NCBI GenBank assembly: GCA_049653005.1
Contig: JBASFL010000131.1
Coordinates: forward strand, 1-64,000
Reading direction: 5' to 3'
Source: UBA2334 sp049653005
GTDB lineage: Bacteria; Pseudomonadota; Gammaproteobacteria; Burkholderiales; Burkholderiaceae_C
DNA length: 64,000 bases
This document shows, piece by piece, positions 8,427-17,666 of this stretch; the first letter of the stretch is position 1; every line of letters begins with the position of its first letter. Below the pieces are notes generated by a model. It saw nothing but the letters and a program-made list of their open reading frames with translations, was not told the origin of the DNA and made no database searches. The translations under genes and the position numbers were made by a program.

Positions 8427-11400
8427 TTAACCGATGGTCTCTGATTTTACCGGGCCGCCCCACTTGCGGCGCAGCCATTGGCCCAGGTCGTCCATGTAGC
8501 AATACACCACCGGCACCACCACCAAGGTGAGGATGGAGGAGGTGATCACCCCGCCGATGACGGCTTGGCCCATGGGCGAGCGTTGTTCTGAACCCTCGGA
8601 CAGCGCAAACGCCAGCGGCACCATGCCAAACACCATGGCCAGTGTGGTCATCAGGATGGGGCGCAGCCGCACCTTGGCGGCCAGCAGCAGTGCTTCGGTG
8701 CGGCCCATGGCGGGGTGGTCGGGGGTGCCTTCGCGTGCACGGATGGCAAAGTCCACCAGCAAAATGGCGTTTTTGGTCACCAAGCCCATCAGCATGATGA
8801 TGCCGATGACCGAGAACATGCTCATGCTGGAGCCAAACGCCATCAGCGCCAACACCACGCCAATCAGGGTGAGCGGCAGCGAGGTCATCAGCGCCAGTGG
8901 CTGCAAGAAGCTTTTGAACTGGCTGGCCAGAATCATGTAAATGAAGATGACCGCCATGGCCAATGCCGACACGGCGTAGCCAAACGATTCCTGCATGTTT
9001 TTGGTCGAGCCGCCAAACTGGTAGCGGTAGCCGGGCGGGAAGGGCGTGGCATCCAGCACCTGGCGGATGTCGGCCGATACCTCGCCCGCCGTGCGGCCGT
9101 ACACGTTGGCGTTGATGGACACCTCGCGGGTGAGGGCGCGGCGGTTGATTTGGCTGGCCCCGGTCGATTCCGTGACGGTGGCCACCTGGCCCACCCGCAC
9201 CACGCGGGCACTTCCGTCGGCCTGGGTGCCCACCACCAGTGGCAGCCGGGCCAGGTCTTGTGGGGTTTGGCGGTCGGTGGCGGCCAGGCGCACGGTCACG
9301 TCGTAGGTCTGGTCGTCGGCGGCACGCCAGTTGCCCACGGTTTGCCCGGCCACCAGGGTGCGCAGGGCGGTGGACAGGGTGTTCACGCCCACGCCCAGGT
9401 CAGAAGCCGCCGTGGTTTTCAGGCGCAGGTCCACGGTGGGTTTGTTGTCTTTCACCGAGGAGTCCAAGTCCACCAGGCCTGCGGTGGGGCGAATCTGGTC
9501 CATCACCCGGCGGGTCAGGCGCTCCAGCTCTTTCAGGTCGGGGCCTTGCAGCGAAAACTCCACCTGCTTGTTGCCACCCACGCTGTCCAGCAGGCCCACA
9601 TGGGTGACGTTGATGCCGCCCACCGTGCGCAGCCGTTCGCGCAACCGGGCCGACAACTGGTCGGCGCTGACTTGGCGCGCTTTGCGGTCGACCAAGCGGA
9701 TGTAGAGGTTGGCGTAAATCTTCCCCTGGGCGTTGCCGGTGTTGAGCGTGGCCAGGGTGTAACGCACTTCGGGGAATTCGCGCACGATGGCTTCCACTTG
9801 GCGGGCTTTGGCCTCGGTGGTTTCCAGCGACGAACCGGCCGGGGTGTGGAAGGTGAGCGAGGTTTCAGAAAAATCGGCTTTGGGCACAAACTCGGTGCCC
9901 AGCAACGGCACCAGCGCCACGCTGGCCCCGAACACGGCCACGGCCATGCCCACCGTGGCCAGCTTGTGGCGCAACGACCAAGCCAGCACGTGCTGGTAGG
10001 TGTGGGCCAAGTCGTCTTGCATGCGGTCAATCCAGCCGGTGACGCGGCCTATGGAGCGGTCGTACCAGCCTTTGCGTGCCCCCGCTGCCTGGCCGTGGCC
10101 GTGCACCGCAGGGTCGTGCCACACCGAGGACAGCATGGGGTCGAGCGTGAAACTCACGAACATGGAAATCAAAATGGCCGCTGCCACGGTGATGCCGAAC
10201 TCGTGGAAGAACTTGCCAATGATCCCGTCCATGAACCCGATGGGCAGAAACACCGCCACGATGGACAGCGTGGTGGCCAGCACCGCCAGCCCGATTTCGC
10301 GCGTGCCGTCCATGGCCGCTTGGTAGGCGGTTTTGCCCATTTGCAGGTGGCGCACGATGTTTTCGCGCACCACGATGGCGTCGTCGATCAGCAGGCCCAC
10401 ACACAGGCTCAGCGCCATCAGGGTGATCATGTTGATGGTGAACCCAAACAGGTTCATCACCATGAAGGTGCCGATCAGCGCAATGGGCAAGGTCAGCCCG
10501 GTGATGATGGTGGAGCGCCACGAGTTCAGGAACAAAAACACAATCAGCACGGTGAGGATGGCGCCCTCGATCAGCGTTTGCCGCACGTTGGTCACCCCCA
10601 CGCGGATGGGGCGTGAGCCGTCTTGTACCTCTTGCAAGCGGTAGCCCGGTGGCAACTGGGCTTGCACTTCTTTCAAGGTGGCTTGCAGACCGTTGACCAC
10701 GGCAATGGTGTTTTCGTCCTGCGTTTTTTGCACTTGCAGCAGCAGGGTGCGTTCGCCGTTGTACAGGGCCAGGTTTTCTTGCTCCACCGTGCCGTCCACC
10801 ACCCGCGCCACCTGGCCCAGCCGCACGGGCTGGCCGTTGCGCCGGGCGACGATGAGCTGGGCAAATTCGGCTGGGTTGGCCACGCGGGCCTGCACCTGCA
10901 CCACGCGTTCCTGGTCCCGGTTGCGCAGCGTGCCCAAAGGGGCGTCTTGGTTTTCGGTGCGCACCGCTGTGGCAATTTCGCTGGCGCTGACGCCGAAGGC
11001 TTCCATGGCCTGGGGCAGCAGCTCGATGTTGATGGCCCGGCGTGTGCCACCCACCACCGTGACCGAACCCACACCGCGCACGTTCTCCAGCCGCTTTTTG
11101 AAGGTTTGTTCGGCCCACTGCGTCAGCTCGGCGGCGTTCGGCGCCTTGCCCTGACTGGCGTCGGGCAACACGGCCACCGACCAGATGGCCCGGCTGGCGG
11201 GGTCAAAGCGCAGCACCTTGGGGTCGCTCACCTCGTCGCGCAGGCTGGGCTGCAGCAGGGCCACTTTTTCGCGCACGTCTTCGGCCGCCTTTCGCGCTTG
11301 CATGTGCAGGCCGAACTCGATGATGACCACCGACTGGCCCTGGTAGCTGCGCGAGGTCAGGCTGTTGATGCCTGCGATGGTGTTGACCGCTTCTTCCACC

Positions 11401-11597
11401 TTTTGGGTGACTTCGGTCTCGACAATTTCAGGCGCTGCCCCGGGGTATTCGGTGGTGACCACCACCACCGGGAAGTCGATGCTGGGGAACTGGTCCACCT
11501 GCAGGCGCTGGAAGCTGAACAGCCCCATCACCACAAAAGCCAGCATCACCATGGTCGCAAAGACCGGGTTGCGCAGCGAAACCTGGGTGAACCACAT
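8427..11597 (-). CDS. RND efflux pump, inner-membrane permease
   Basis: Proton-driven hydrophobe/amphiphile exporter (AcrB/MexF superfamily) of 1056 residues. It has the N-terminal helix MWFTQVSLRNPVFATMVMLAF, a large periplasmic porter loop, the TM4 proton-relay pair in SLCVGLLIDDAIVVREN, a second periplasmic loop, and a C-terminal helix cluster. It follows the adaptor gene by 12 nt and is third in the TetR-adaptor-pump operon; with TolC downstream on the same strand it would make a complete tripartite exporter. Substrates cannot be deduced. The sequence style (SFQRLQVDQFPSIDFPVVVV) resembles multidrug members without the typical AcrB N-terminus. Confidence 0.93.
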   Translation of the reverse strand: MWFTQVSLRNPVFATMVMLAFVVMGLFSFQRLQVDQFPSIDFPVVVVTTEYPGAAPEIVETEVTQKVEEAVNTIAGINSLTSRSYQGQSVVIIEFGLHMQARKAAEDVREKVALLQPSLRDEVSDPKVLRFDPASRAIWSVAVLPDASQGKAPNAAELTQWAEQTFKKRLENVRGVGSVTVVGGTRRAINIELLPQAMEAFGVSASEIATAVRTENQDAPLGTLRNRDQERVVQVQARVANPAEFAQLIVARRNGQPVRLGQVARVVDGTVEQENLALYNGERTLLLQVQKTQDENTIAVVNGLQATLKEVQAQLPPGYRLQEVQDGSRPIRVGVTNVRQTLIEGAILTVLIVFLFLNSWRSTIITGLTLPIALIGTFMVMNLFGFTINMITLMALSLCVGLLIDDAIVVRENIVRHLQMGKTAYQAAMDGTREIGLAVLATTLSIVAVFLPIGFMDGIIGKFFHEFGITVAAAILISMFVSFTLDPMLSSVWHDPAVHGHGQAAGARKGWYDRSIGRVTGWIDRMQDDLAHTYQHVLAWSLRHKLATVGMAVAVFGASVALVPLLGTEFVPKADFSETSLTFHTPAGSSLETTEAKARQVEAIVREFPEVRYTLATLNTGNAQGKIYANLYIRLVDRKARQVSADQLSARLRERLRTVGGINVTHVGLLDSVGGNKQVEFSLQGPDLKELERLTRRVMDQIRPTAGLVDLDSSVKDNKPTVDLRLKTTAASDLGVGVNTLSTALRTLVAGQTVGNWRAADDQTYDVTVRLAATDRQTPQDLARLPLVVGTQADGSARVVRVGQVATVTESTGASQINRRALTREVSINANVYGRTAGEVSADIRQVLDATPFPPGYRYQFGGSTKNMQESFGYAVSALAMAVIFIYMILASQFKSFLQPLALMTSLPLTLIGVVLALMAFGSSMSMFSVIGIIMLMGLVTKNAILLVDFAIRAREGTPDHPAMGRTEALLLAAKVRLRPILMTTLAMVFGMVPLAFALSEGSEQRSPMGQAVIGGVITSSILTLVVVPVVYCYMDDLGQWLRRKWGGPVKSETIG

Positions 11598-11609
11598 GGT
11601 GCTGGGCGC

Positions 11610-12800
11610 TCAGGGTTTGGCGGCGGGGGCCGTGGCTGTGGAGGCGGTCGCCACAGGGGTGGGCAGGGTGACAGCGGTGTTTTCTTGAATAAATCCGGCC
11701 CTACCGCTTGTCAGTATTGAATTGTTTGCTATGCCTGATACCAGTGCGCCCAGGCCTGTTTCAGGGCCTTCCATCGCACCTTGGGCCAACACCTGCACGG
11801 GTGTGTGGGCCACGCGTGTGCCGCCTTCCGTGGCCACGAGCTGTTGCACATAAGGCTGGGGCTTGTCGTTGCGGATGGCGTTGGCGGGCACGCGCACGCC
11901 GCTGCGCTGGCCCACGGCCACACGCCCGTCGGCAAACAAGCCGTGGCGCAGGCCGGGTGTGTTGTCCAGCTTCAGGTAGGCCAGCACCGAGCGGCTGCCG
12001 GTTTGGGCGGCGGGGCTGATGCGCACCACACGGGCTTGCACCGGCTGGGGCAGGCCCTCCACTTGCACGGTGGCGGTTTGGCCCACAGCCAGTTGGGCGG
12101 CATCGGCGGGGGGCAGGGCGGCTTCCAGTTCCAGGGTCGACAAGTCCACCACCTCCAGCACACGGGCGTCCACGCCCACACGCTCGCCGTTTTGCACCAG
12201 GCGGGCGGCCACCTGGCCGTTGAGGGGGCTGCGCAGTGCGGTGTCGGCCAAGGCTTTTTGCGCAATGTCCTGGGCGGCCAATGCCGCGCGGTGGTTGGCC
12301 TGCGCCGCGTCCAGGTTGGCCAGCGAGGTGTCGAGCGCGGTTTTGGAAATGAACCCTTGGGCCACCAGCGCTTGGTTGTTGTCCAGGCTGCGGCGGGCGA
12401 TGTCCACCTGGGCGGCGGCGGCTTGGGCCTGCTGGCGGGCCTGTTGCACGCGGGCGTTGTATTCGGTGGTGTCCACGCGGGCCAGGGTTTGGCCCGCGGT
12501 CACGCGGTCACCTTCGCGCACGGTCAGACCTTGGATTTCACCGGCCACACGGGCTTTGAGCACCGCCGTTTGGGTGGCTTTCACGGTGCCCGAAACAGCC
12601 ACGCTTTGCACCAGCGTGCCTTGTGTGGCCCGCACGGTGTCCTGGGCTGACAGCTCAAACGCCACCGGTGTTTTCAGTTGGGCAGCTGCGGCTTGTGCAG
12701 CGTTGGCTTTGCTTTGTCGGGCCAGGTAGGCGCGGCCCACGCCAGCGGCCAGGGCCAGCACCACGGCGGCCCACAGGGCACGTTTCAACCAGGTGTTCAT
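11610..12800 (-). CDS. RND efflux periplasmic adaptor (membrane fusion protein)
   Basis: Periplasmic linker between the RND pump and TolC, 396 residues. It has an N-terminal membrane anchor (LWAAVVLALAAGVGRAYLA), a lipoyl-type hairpin (GEIQGLTVREGDRVTAGQTLARVD), a coiled coil rich in Ala/Gln, and beta-barrel and membrane-proximal domains. The ATG at 12800 overlaps the TetR stop as ATGA, showing translational coupling. Near the C-terminus, residues about 354-374 (ANNSILTSGRAGFIQ) are encoded by a copy of the interspersed repeat. Confidence 0.92.
   Translation of the reverse strand: MNTWLKRALWAAVVLALAAGVGRAYLARQSKANAAQAAAAQLKTPVAFELSAQDTVRATQGTLVQSVAVSGTVKATQTAVLKARVAGEIQGLTVREGDRVTAGQTLARVDTTEYNARVQQARQQAQAAAAQVDIARRSLDNNQALVAQGFISKTALDTSLANLDAAQANHRAALAAQDIAQKALADTALRSPLNGQVAARLVQNGERVGVDARVLEVVDLSTLELEAALPPADAAQLAVGQTATVQVEGLPQPVQARVVRISPAAQTGSRSVLAYLKLDNTPGLRHGLFADGRVAVGQRSGVRVPANAIRNDKPQPYVQQLVATEGGTRVAHTPVQVLAQGAMEGPETGLGALVSGIANNSILTSGRAGFIQENTAVTLPTPVATASTATAPAAKP
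11680..11740 (-). repeat. Interspersed repeat copy inside the RND adaptor gene
   Basis: Minus-strand layout is ATAGCAAACAATTCAATACT then GACAAGCGGTAGGGCC and an AT-rich end, matching the other copies in order and spacing of its boxes. It is in frame and lies in a poorly conserved C-terminal part of the protein. Confidence 0.6.
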
Positions 12801-13513
12801 GTGTGTGAGGGGGGTGTAGGTGGGGGGCAGGCTTGCAGGCCCCGCAAAAGGATGTCGGCCTGGCTGGCCACGAACGTGGCCGGGTCCACACTGGGCATGC
12901 CCCCGGTGCCAGCGGCACAGCAAGGGGCCATGGAGTGTTTCCACAGGATGATGAAAATCATCGGCGCGATGATGCTGTAGGTGGCGTAGCCCACGTCAAG
13001 CTCGCGGAATTCGCCGCGCGCCACGCCACGCTGCAAAATGCGGCGGATCAGGTCATTGCCAGGCTCTATGACCTCTTGGCGGTAAAAATCGGCCACCTCG
13101 GGGAAGTGGTGTGCCTCGGTCATCACCAGTTTGGTGATGCCCGACACCTGGGTGGCCCCCACGCGTTCCCACCACTGCTGCATGCAGTAGCGCACCATGT
13201 CGCTGGTGTTGCCCGTGAAAGTCTCAAACTCTGCGTTCCATTCGGCAAACAGTCCCGACAGGTGGTGCTGCACCACGGCCTTGAACAGTTCCACCTTGCT
13301 CGGGAAATACAAAAACAGCGTGCCTTTGGACACGCCGGCGCGTTGCGCCACCTCTTCCACCCGCGTGGCGGCAAAGCCTTTTTCCACAAACAAATCGAGC
13401 GCCGCGCCCAGCAACTCGCCGGGGCGGGCGTCTTTGCGGCGCTCCCGCTTCTGGCGCACCTCGGCGGGTGCGTCTTCGCTGGGTATGGGGGTGGGTGTCA
13501 GGGCAGAGGGCAT
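12797..13513 (-). CDS. TetR/AcrR-family repressor of the RND operon
   Basis: Transcriptional repressor of 238 residues with an N-terminal TetR helix-turn-helix (TRVEEVAQRAGVSKGTLFLYFPSK) and a C-terminal ligand-binding domain. It is first gene of the operon TetR-adaptor-pump, so it probably represses its own transcript until a pump substrate binds. An inverted repeat suitable as its operator lies 6-20 nt before its start codon. The ATG at 13513 is chosen because the frame upstream crosses that operator and encodes no TetR sequence. Confidence 0.92.
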   Translation of the reverse strand: MPSALTPTPIPSEDAPAEVRQKRERRKDARPGELLGAALDLFVEKGFAATRVEEVAQRAGVSKGTLFLYFPSKVELFKAVVQHHLSGLFAEWNAEFETFTGNTSDMVRYCMQQWWERVGATQVSGITKLVMTEAHHFPEVADFYRQEVIEPGNDLIRRILQRGVARGEFRELDVGYATYSIIAPMIFIILWKHSMAPCCAAGTGGMPSVDPATFVASQADILLRGLQACPPPTPPSHT

Positions 13514-13514
13514 T

Positions 13515-13536
13515 TTATTGACCGATGGGTCAGTAA
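13515..13536. promoter_or_regulatory. Candidate TetR operator
   Basis: TTA-t-TGACC-gatg-GGTCA-g-TAA forms an inverted repeat with 5-bp core arms and matching outer TTA/TAA. It lies immediately upstream of the TetR start codon. Autoregulation through such a site is the rule for AcrR-like repressors; binding here is inferred. Confidence 0.65.
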
Positions 13537-13572
13537 TATAGCCCAGCTTGGGGGCACTGTGTGCCCAGGTGG

Positions 13573-14439
13573 TCAAGGCATGCCGTAAAAGCGCCGAATG
13601 CCGTCCCACGCGGCCTGCGGGTCGTCCACGTAGGTGATCAGCGCCAGGTCTTCGGGGGAAATGGTGCCTTCTTCCACCAGCACCTCGAAGTTGAACAAGC
13701 GCTTCCAGTAATCGCTGCCAAACAGGAAGATGGGCACGGGCTTGGCCTTGCGGCACTGCACCAGGGTGATCACTTCAAACAGTTCGTCCAGCGTGCCAAA
13801 GCCGCCGGGGAAGGCCACCAAGGCCTTGGCGCGCATCATGAAATGCATTTTGCGCATGGCGAAGTAGTGAAACTTGAAGCTCAGGTGCGGCGACACCCAG
13901 GGGTTGGCCCCTTGTTCGTGGGGCAGGGCGATGTTCAGGCCCACGGTGGGGGCGCCGGCCTCGCTGGCCCCGCGGTTGGCCGCTTCCATGATGCCGGGGC
14001 CACCGCCGGTGCACACAAAAATCTGGTCGTCTTTGGCGCAGCAGGTGCTGTATTCGGCCACCATGCGGCCAAAGGCGCGGGCTTGTTCGTAATACACGGC
14101 GTTGCGCAACAAGGTGTGTGCTTTGGCCAGCGTGGCGGCATCGCCACTGGCCTGGGCTTGTGCCACACGTTGCTCGGCCTCTTCCTGCGACACAAAACGT
14201 GCGCTGCCGTACACCACCACCGTGTTGTGAATGCCAGCTGCTTGTTGCGCCAAGTCGGGCTTGAGCATTTCCAGTTGGATGCGGATGCCACGGGTTTCAC
14301 GCCGCAGCAAAAACTCGGGGTCGGCAAAGGCCAGGCGGTGTGCAGCGCCTTCCAGTGGCGTGCCCTGGTCGGCATGGGATTGCAGTTCGGCCCAGGCATC
14401 TGCCAGGCGGTCGGTGCTGAGGTTTTGGGTGGTTTGCAT
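13573..14439 (-). CDS. LOG-family (TIGR00730-type) nucleoside-5'-monophosphate phosphoribohydrolase-like protein
   Basis: Rossmann-fold protein of 288 residues once called lysine-decarboxylase-like. It carries the two family signatures GGGPGIMEAANRGA and PGGFGTLDELFE, which bind the nucleotide phosphate and ribose. Characterised relatives release ribose-5-phosphate from cytokinin nucleotides or from AMP-like substrates; the role in this organism is not known. The N-terminal ~50 residues extend beyond short LOG proteins, as in the longer proteobacterial group. The ATG at 14439 is chosen; the frame remains open through the efp terminator, which is unlikely to be coding. Confidence 0.85.
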   Translation of the reverse strand: MQTTQNLSTDRLADAWAELQSHADQGTPLEGAAHRLAFADPEFLLRRETRGIRIQLEMLKPDLAQQAAGIHNTVVVYGSARFVSQEEAEQRVAQAQASGDAATLAKAHTLLRNAVYYEQARAFGRMVAEYSTCCAKDDQIFVCTGGGPGIMEAANRGASEAGAPTVGLNIALPHEQGANPWVSPHLSFKFHYFAMRKMHFMMRAKALVAFPGGFGTLDELFEVITLVQCRKAKPVPIFLFGSDYWKRLFNFEVLVEEGTISPEDLALITYVDDPQAAWDGIRRFYGMP

Positions 14440-14521
14440 GGTGTGTGCTGTGGTGCCAGTGGTGTGTGCGAGCCACCAGCTTACAGCCCCCGCGTGGCAG
14501 CCCGTGTTTTCCGTGGCGCAA

Positions 14522-14546
14522 TAAAAAAAGCCCCTTTCGGGGCCTT
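14522..14546 (-). terminator. Rho-independent terminator of efp
   Basis: On the minus strand AAGGCCCCGAAAGGGGCTTT continues into a T run. It lies 40 nt past the efp stop. Confidence 0.88.
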
Positions 14547-14585
14547 CAGCAACGCAACGGCCCGCACGGGGCGGGAGGAGGCGCA

Positions 14586-15140
14586 TTACACGCGCTTGCG
14601 GTATTCGCCGGTGCGGGTGTCGATTTCGATTTTGTCGTCTTGTGCCACAAACAAAGGCACGGCCACTTCAAAGCCGGTGGCGATTTTGGCGGGTTTCAAA
14701 ACCTTGCCAGAGGTGTCGCCTTTCACAGCAGGTTCGGTCCAGGTGATGACGCGCTCGACGCTGGTGGGCAGTTCCACAGAGATGGCTTTGCCGTCGTAGA
14801 ACACCACTTCAACGGTCATGCCGTCTTCCAGGTAGTTCAGTGCGTCGCCCATGTTTTCGGCTTCGACTTCGTACTGGTTGTATTCGGTGTCCATGCAAAC
14901 GTACATGGGGTCAGCGAAGTAAGAGTAGGTGCACTCTTTCTTGTCCAGAATGATCTGGTCCATTTTGTCGTCGGCCTTGAACACCACTTCGGTGCCGAAG
15001 TTGGCGATCAGGCTTTTCAGCTTCATGCGCACGGTGGCCGAGTTGCGGCCGCCGCGGCTGTATTCGGTTTTCAGGACAACCATGGGGTCCTTGCCGTGCA
15101 TGATGACGTTGCCGGCGCGAATTTCTTGAGCGATTTTCAT
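14586..15140 (-). CDS. efp: Elongation factor P
   Basis: Translation factor that binds between the P and E sites and rescues ribosomes stalled on polyproline. The 184 residues form the usual three beta-barrel domains. The loop that reaches the peptidyl-transferase centre reads SRGGRNSA with Arg32 at the tip, the version that is rhamnosylated by EarP in beta- and some gammaproteobacteria, rather than the lysine modified by EpmA/EpmB. No earP gene is present in this window although earP and efp are often neighbours. It is transcribed alone and ends in its own terminator. Confidence 0.97.
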   Translation of the reverse strand: MKIAQEIRAGNVIMHGKDPMVVLKTEYSRGGRNSATVRMKLKSLIANFGTEVVFKADDKMDQIILDKKECTYSYFADPMYVCMDTEYNQYEVEAENMGDALNYLEDGMTVEVVFYDGKAISVELPTSVERVITWTEPAVKGDTSGKVLKPAKIATGFEVAVPLFVAQDDKIEIDTRTGEYRKRV

Positions 15141-15343
15141 AACAGTTCTGAAAAGTAATGCCGCCCTTTGGACGCAAGTTTCAGGGCAGGTTTGAGGCGG
15201 GGTGCCGGGGTGGTGTGTGGCCCGGGCACCAAGCCCTGGCTCAACCAGTCAACCCAAGATTTTACCTTGGGCCGGTGGTGTGCCACTTTTGCCCACCGCC
15301 ATGGGGAAAACGGGGCGGCCAGGGTGGCGAAAAATGCGGCTGT

Positions 15344-15376
15344 AAAAAAACCCCAAGTAAGCCAGTTACTTGGGGT
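15344..15376 (-). terminator. Rho-independent terminator of tRNA-Ser
   Basis: An 11-bp perfect stem (15350-15360 with 15366-15376) with loop CTGGC on the minus strand, followed by a run of seven T. It begins 7 nt after the tRNA 3' end. Confidence 0.92.
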
Positions 15377-15382
15377 TCCATT

Positions 15383-15470
15383 TGGCGGAAGCGGTGAGAT
15401 TCGAACTCACGGATGGTTTCCCACCGCCGGTTTTCAAGACCGGTGCAATCGACCACTCTGCCACACTTCC
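15383..15470 (-). tRNA. tRNA-Ser (anticodon TGA)
   Basis: An 88-nt class II tRNA with a long variable arm. The acceptor GGAAGTG pairs with CGCTTCC (one G-U), the anticodon loop reads CTTGAAA with TGA, the T-loop is TTCGAAT, and CCA is encoded. Confidence 0.96.
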
Positions 15471-15483
15471 GAAGCCCCGTATT

Positions 15484-16203
15484 CTAGCCGACGACCAAAC
15501 GTATGCCCGGCATCACCTGCTCTGTTTCGGTTCGGCGTTCCAGCGCCAAGCGCATGTTTTCCTGGGCCACTTCGGTGTGTTCGGCGGCCAGGGCCTGGGC
15601 GCGGCTGCCTTCGCCGCGTTTCATGGCCTCAACCAGCATGTGGTGCTGGCGGTGGGCGTACAGCATCCAGTCGCGGTCCAGTGCCACCGAGCCCTGCATG
15701 GGCAGCATGGCCGACGCGGGGGCAAACGGCAGGCGGTTGTTCAGCGCCACGGCGCGTTGCAGTGCGCGGTTGCCGCTGGCCACCAGCACCAACTCATGGA
15801 AGCGGTCGTTCATGCCGGCGTAAGCGGCATAGCTTTCCAGTGTGAGCGGGTTGGCCGCCAGCAGACGGTCACCTTCATCCAGGCAGGCCTGCAGATCGCC
15901 TTGCAGCTGGCGTGACACGCCGTGTTCGGCCACCAGGCGTGCGGCCATGCCTTCCAAGTGGCCGCGCACGGCAATGGCGTCGCGCACTTCCTGTGCGGTG
16001 AAAGGGCGGGCCACATAGCCACCGGTGTCGTTCACCTGCACCAGGCCTTCTTGTTCCAGCGTGACCAATGCGGCCCGCACCGGCGTGCGCGAAGCGCCCA
16101 GCCGCTCGGCCAGTTGCTGCTCGGCCAAACGCTGGCCGGGCTCGAAGTCGCCCCGCAAAATCAGGTCGCGCAGCTGGATCAAAACGGTTTCTTGCAGGCT
16201 CAT
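15484..16203 (-). CDS. GntR-family regulator (FadR/FCD subfamily)
   Basis: DNA-binding regulator of 239 residues: winged helix-turn-helix in the first 75 (LAEQLGASRTPVRAALVTLEQEGLV) and an all-helical FCD ligand domain with the acid/His metal-site pattern (NDRFHELVLVASGN). It is divergent from the Rieske oxygenase operon, with only 62 nt between the starts. A perfect 14-bp palindrome lies in that gap, so it most likely controls the operon in response to its substrate, usually a small carboxylic acid for this subfamily. Confidence 0.9.
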   Translation of the reverse strand: MSLQETVLIQLRDLILRGDFEPGQRLAEQQLAERLGASRTPVRAALVTLEQEGLVQVNDTGGYVARPFTAQEVRDAIAVRGHLEGMAARLVAEHGVSRQLQGDLQACLDEGDRLLAANPLTLESYAAYAGMNDRFHELVLVASGNRALQRAVALNNRLPFAPASAMLPMQGSVALDRDWMLYAHRQHHMLVEAMKRGEGSRAQALAAEHTEVAQENMRLALERRTETEQVMPGIRLVVG

Positions 16204-16230
16204 GGCGGCAACTGTACACTGAACAATAAT

Positions 16231-16244
16231 AACGGTATACCGTT
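16231..16244. promoter_or_regulatory. Candidate GntR/FCD operator
   Basis: AACGGTATACCGTT is a perfect palindrome between the divergent GntR and Rieske genes, 22 nt before the Rieske ATG. FCD-type GntR regulators commonly bind GGTATACC-like sites, so it probably serves both promoters. Confidence 0.75.
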
Positions 16245-16265
16245 TTAAATTCTCAGGATACAGGC

Positions 16266-17666
16266 ATGAAAGCAGAGCACAACGAACTCATCACCCGCGT
16301 GGGGCCCGGCACACCCGGCGGGCAATTGCTGCGCCAGTACTGGCAGCCTGTGGCCCTGCTGGACGAGTTTGACCCCGCGCTTGACCCGCGCATGGCCATC
16401 CGCCCGGTGAAGGCCGTGCGCCTGCTGGGGCAAGACCTGGTGTTGTTCCGCAACACAGACGGCGCGTTTGGCCTGCTGGACCGCGACTGCCCCCACCGTG
16501 GGGCCGATCTGGCCTATGGCCGCAACGACGGCGACGGCCTGCGCTGCCCGTTCCATGGCTGGAAGTTCGACATCACCGGCCAATGCACGCAAACGCCCGC
16601 TGAACCCACAGGCAGCACGCTGTGCACCCGCATCAAACAACGCAGCTACCCGCTGGTGGAAAAGGCCGGGGTGTTGTTTGCCTGGCTGGGGGCCGAGGGG
16701 GCAGAGCCGCCGCCATTCCCGGCGTTGGACTGTTTCACCGCACCCGCCACACACAGCTTTGCCTTCAAAGGCCTGTGGCACTGCAATTGGTTGCAGGCGT
16801 TCGAGGTGGGCATTGACCCGGCACACGCGTCGTTTTTGCACCGGTTTTTCAACGACGAAACGCTGGACGAAAGTTACGGCCGCCAGTTTCGCGGGGCCAG
16901 CCTGGGCGAGCTGGACGGCCAGCGCCTGCCCATGACCAAGGTGATGCGCGAGTTTGACCAGCCCGACATTTCGTTCGAGGCCATGCCCTACGGCCTGCGG
17001 CTGACGGCGCTGCGCCACATCAACGATGCCATCACGCATGTGCGGGTGACCAATGCGGTGTTTCCGCAGACCTTCGTCATTCCGCTGTCTGAAACCATGA
17101 CCATCACGCAGATGCATGTGCCGGTGGATGACACCCGGAATTACTGGTACGCCTTTTTCACCAGCTTTGCCGAGCCGGTGGACAAAACCACCATGCGCAA
17201 CCAGCGGCTGGAAGCCGTGACGCTGCCCGACTACATCCCCAAAAGCGGCCGCCACAACCACTGGGGTTTCAACGCCGAAGAACAGCGCGACCGCACCTAC
17301 CTGGGGATGGGCGAGAGCGACATCAATGTGCACGACCAGTGGGCTTGCGAAAGCATGGGCGCCATTCAAGACCGCACGCGGGAGCACCTGGGCACGTCTG
17401 ACAAAGTGATCATGGCCAACCGGCGCAACCTGATCAAAGCCATTGAGACCGTGCAGGCCGGTGGGCAGGCCCCTTGTTTGGCCGACCCCGCGCTGGCCGT
17501 CCAGCGCTTCGGCCCCGACACGGTGGACGGCATTGCCCCCGCCGCGCAGTGGGCCCAGTGGTGGCGCGACGCGGTGACTGCCAAGCGGACCGCCGCGCCG
17601 TGGCCAGCCGCCCGTGAGGTGGCCGCGCCCGCGCCGGTGAACACCACCGACGGGGCTGGCCGGTGA
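16266..17666 (+). CDS. Rieske aromatic-ring-hydroxylating oxygenase, alpha subunit
   Basis: Non-haem iron oxygenase of 466 residues, closest in layout to phthalate 4,5-dioxygenase-type single-subunit oxygenases. The Rieske cluster ligands are Cys75-x-His77 (CPHRGA) and Cys94-x2-His97 (CPFHGW). The catalytic iron site is seen as GIDPAHASFLHRF with His187 and His192. No beta subunit is nearby, as expected for this group. Electrons would come from the ferredoxin at 19205. The stop overlaps the next gene as GTGA. The substrate is unknown; the ligase next door suggests an amine-containing or glutamylated compound. Confidence 0.9.
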   Translation: MKAEHNELITRVGPGTPGGQLLRQYWQPVALLDEFDPALDPRMAIRPVKAVRLLGQDLVLFRNTDGAFGLLDRDCPHRGADLAYGRNDGDGLRCPFHGWKFDITGQCTQTPAEPTGSTLCTRIKQRSYPLVEKAGVLFAWLGAEGAEPPPFPALDCFTAPATHSFAFKGLWHCNWLQAFEVGIDPAHASFLHRFFNDETLDESYGRQFRGASLGELDGQRLPMTKVMREFDQPDISFEAMPYGLRLTALRHINDAITHVRVTNAVFPQTFVIPLSETMTITQMHVPVDDTRNYWYAFFTSFAEPVDKTTMRNQRLEAVTLPDYIPKSGRHNHWGFNAEEQRDRTYLGMGESDINVHDQWACESMGAIQDRTREHLGTSDKVIMANRRNLIKAIETVQAGGQAPCLADPALAVQRFGPDTVDGIAPAAQWAQWWRDAVTAKRTAAPWPAAREVAAPAPVNTTDGAGR

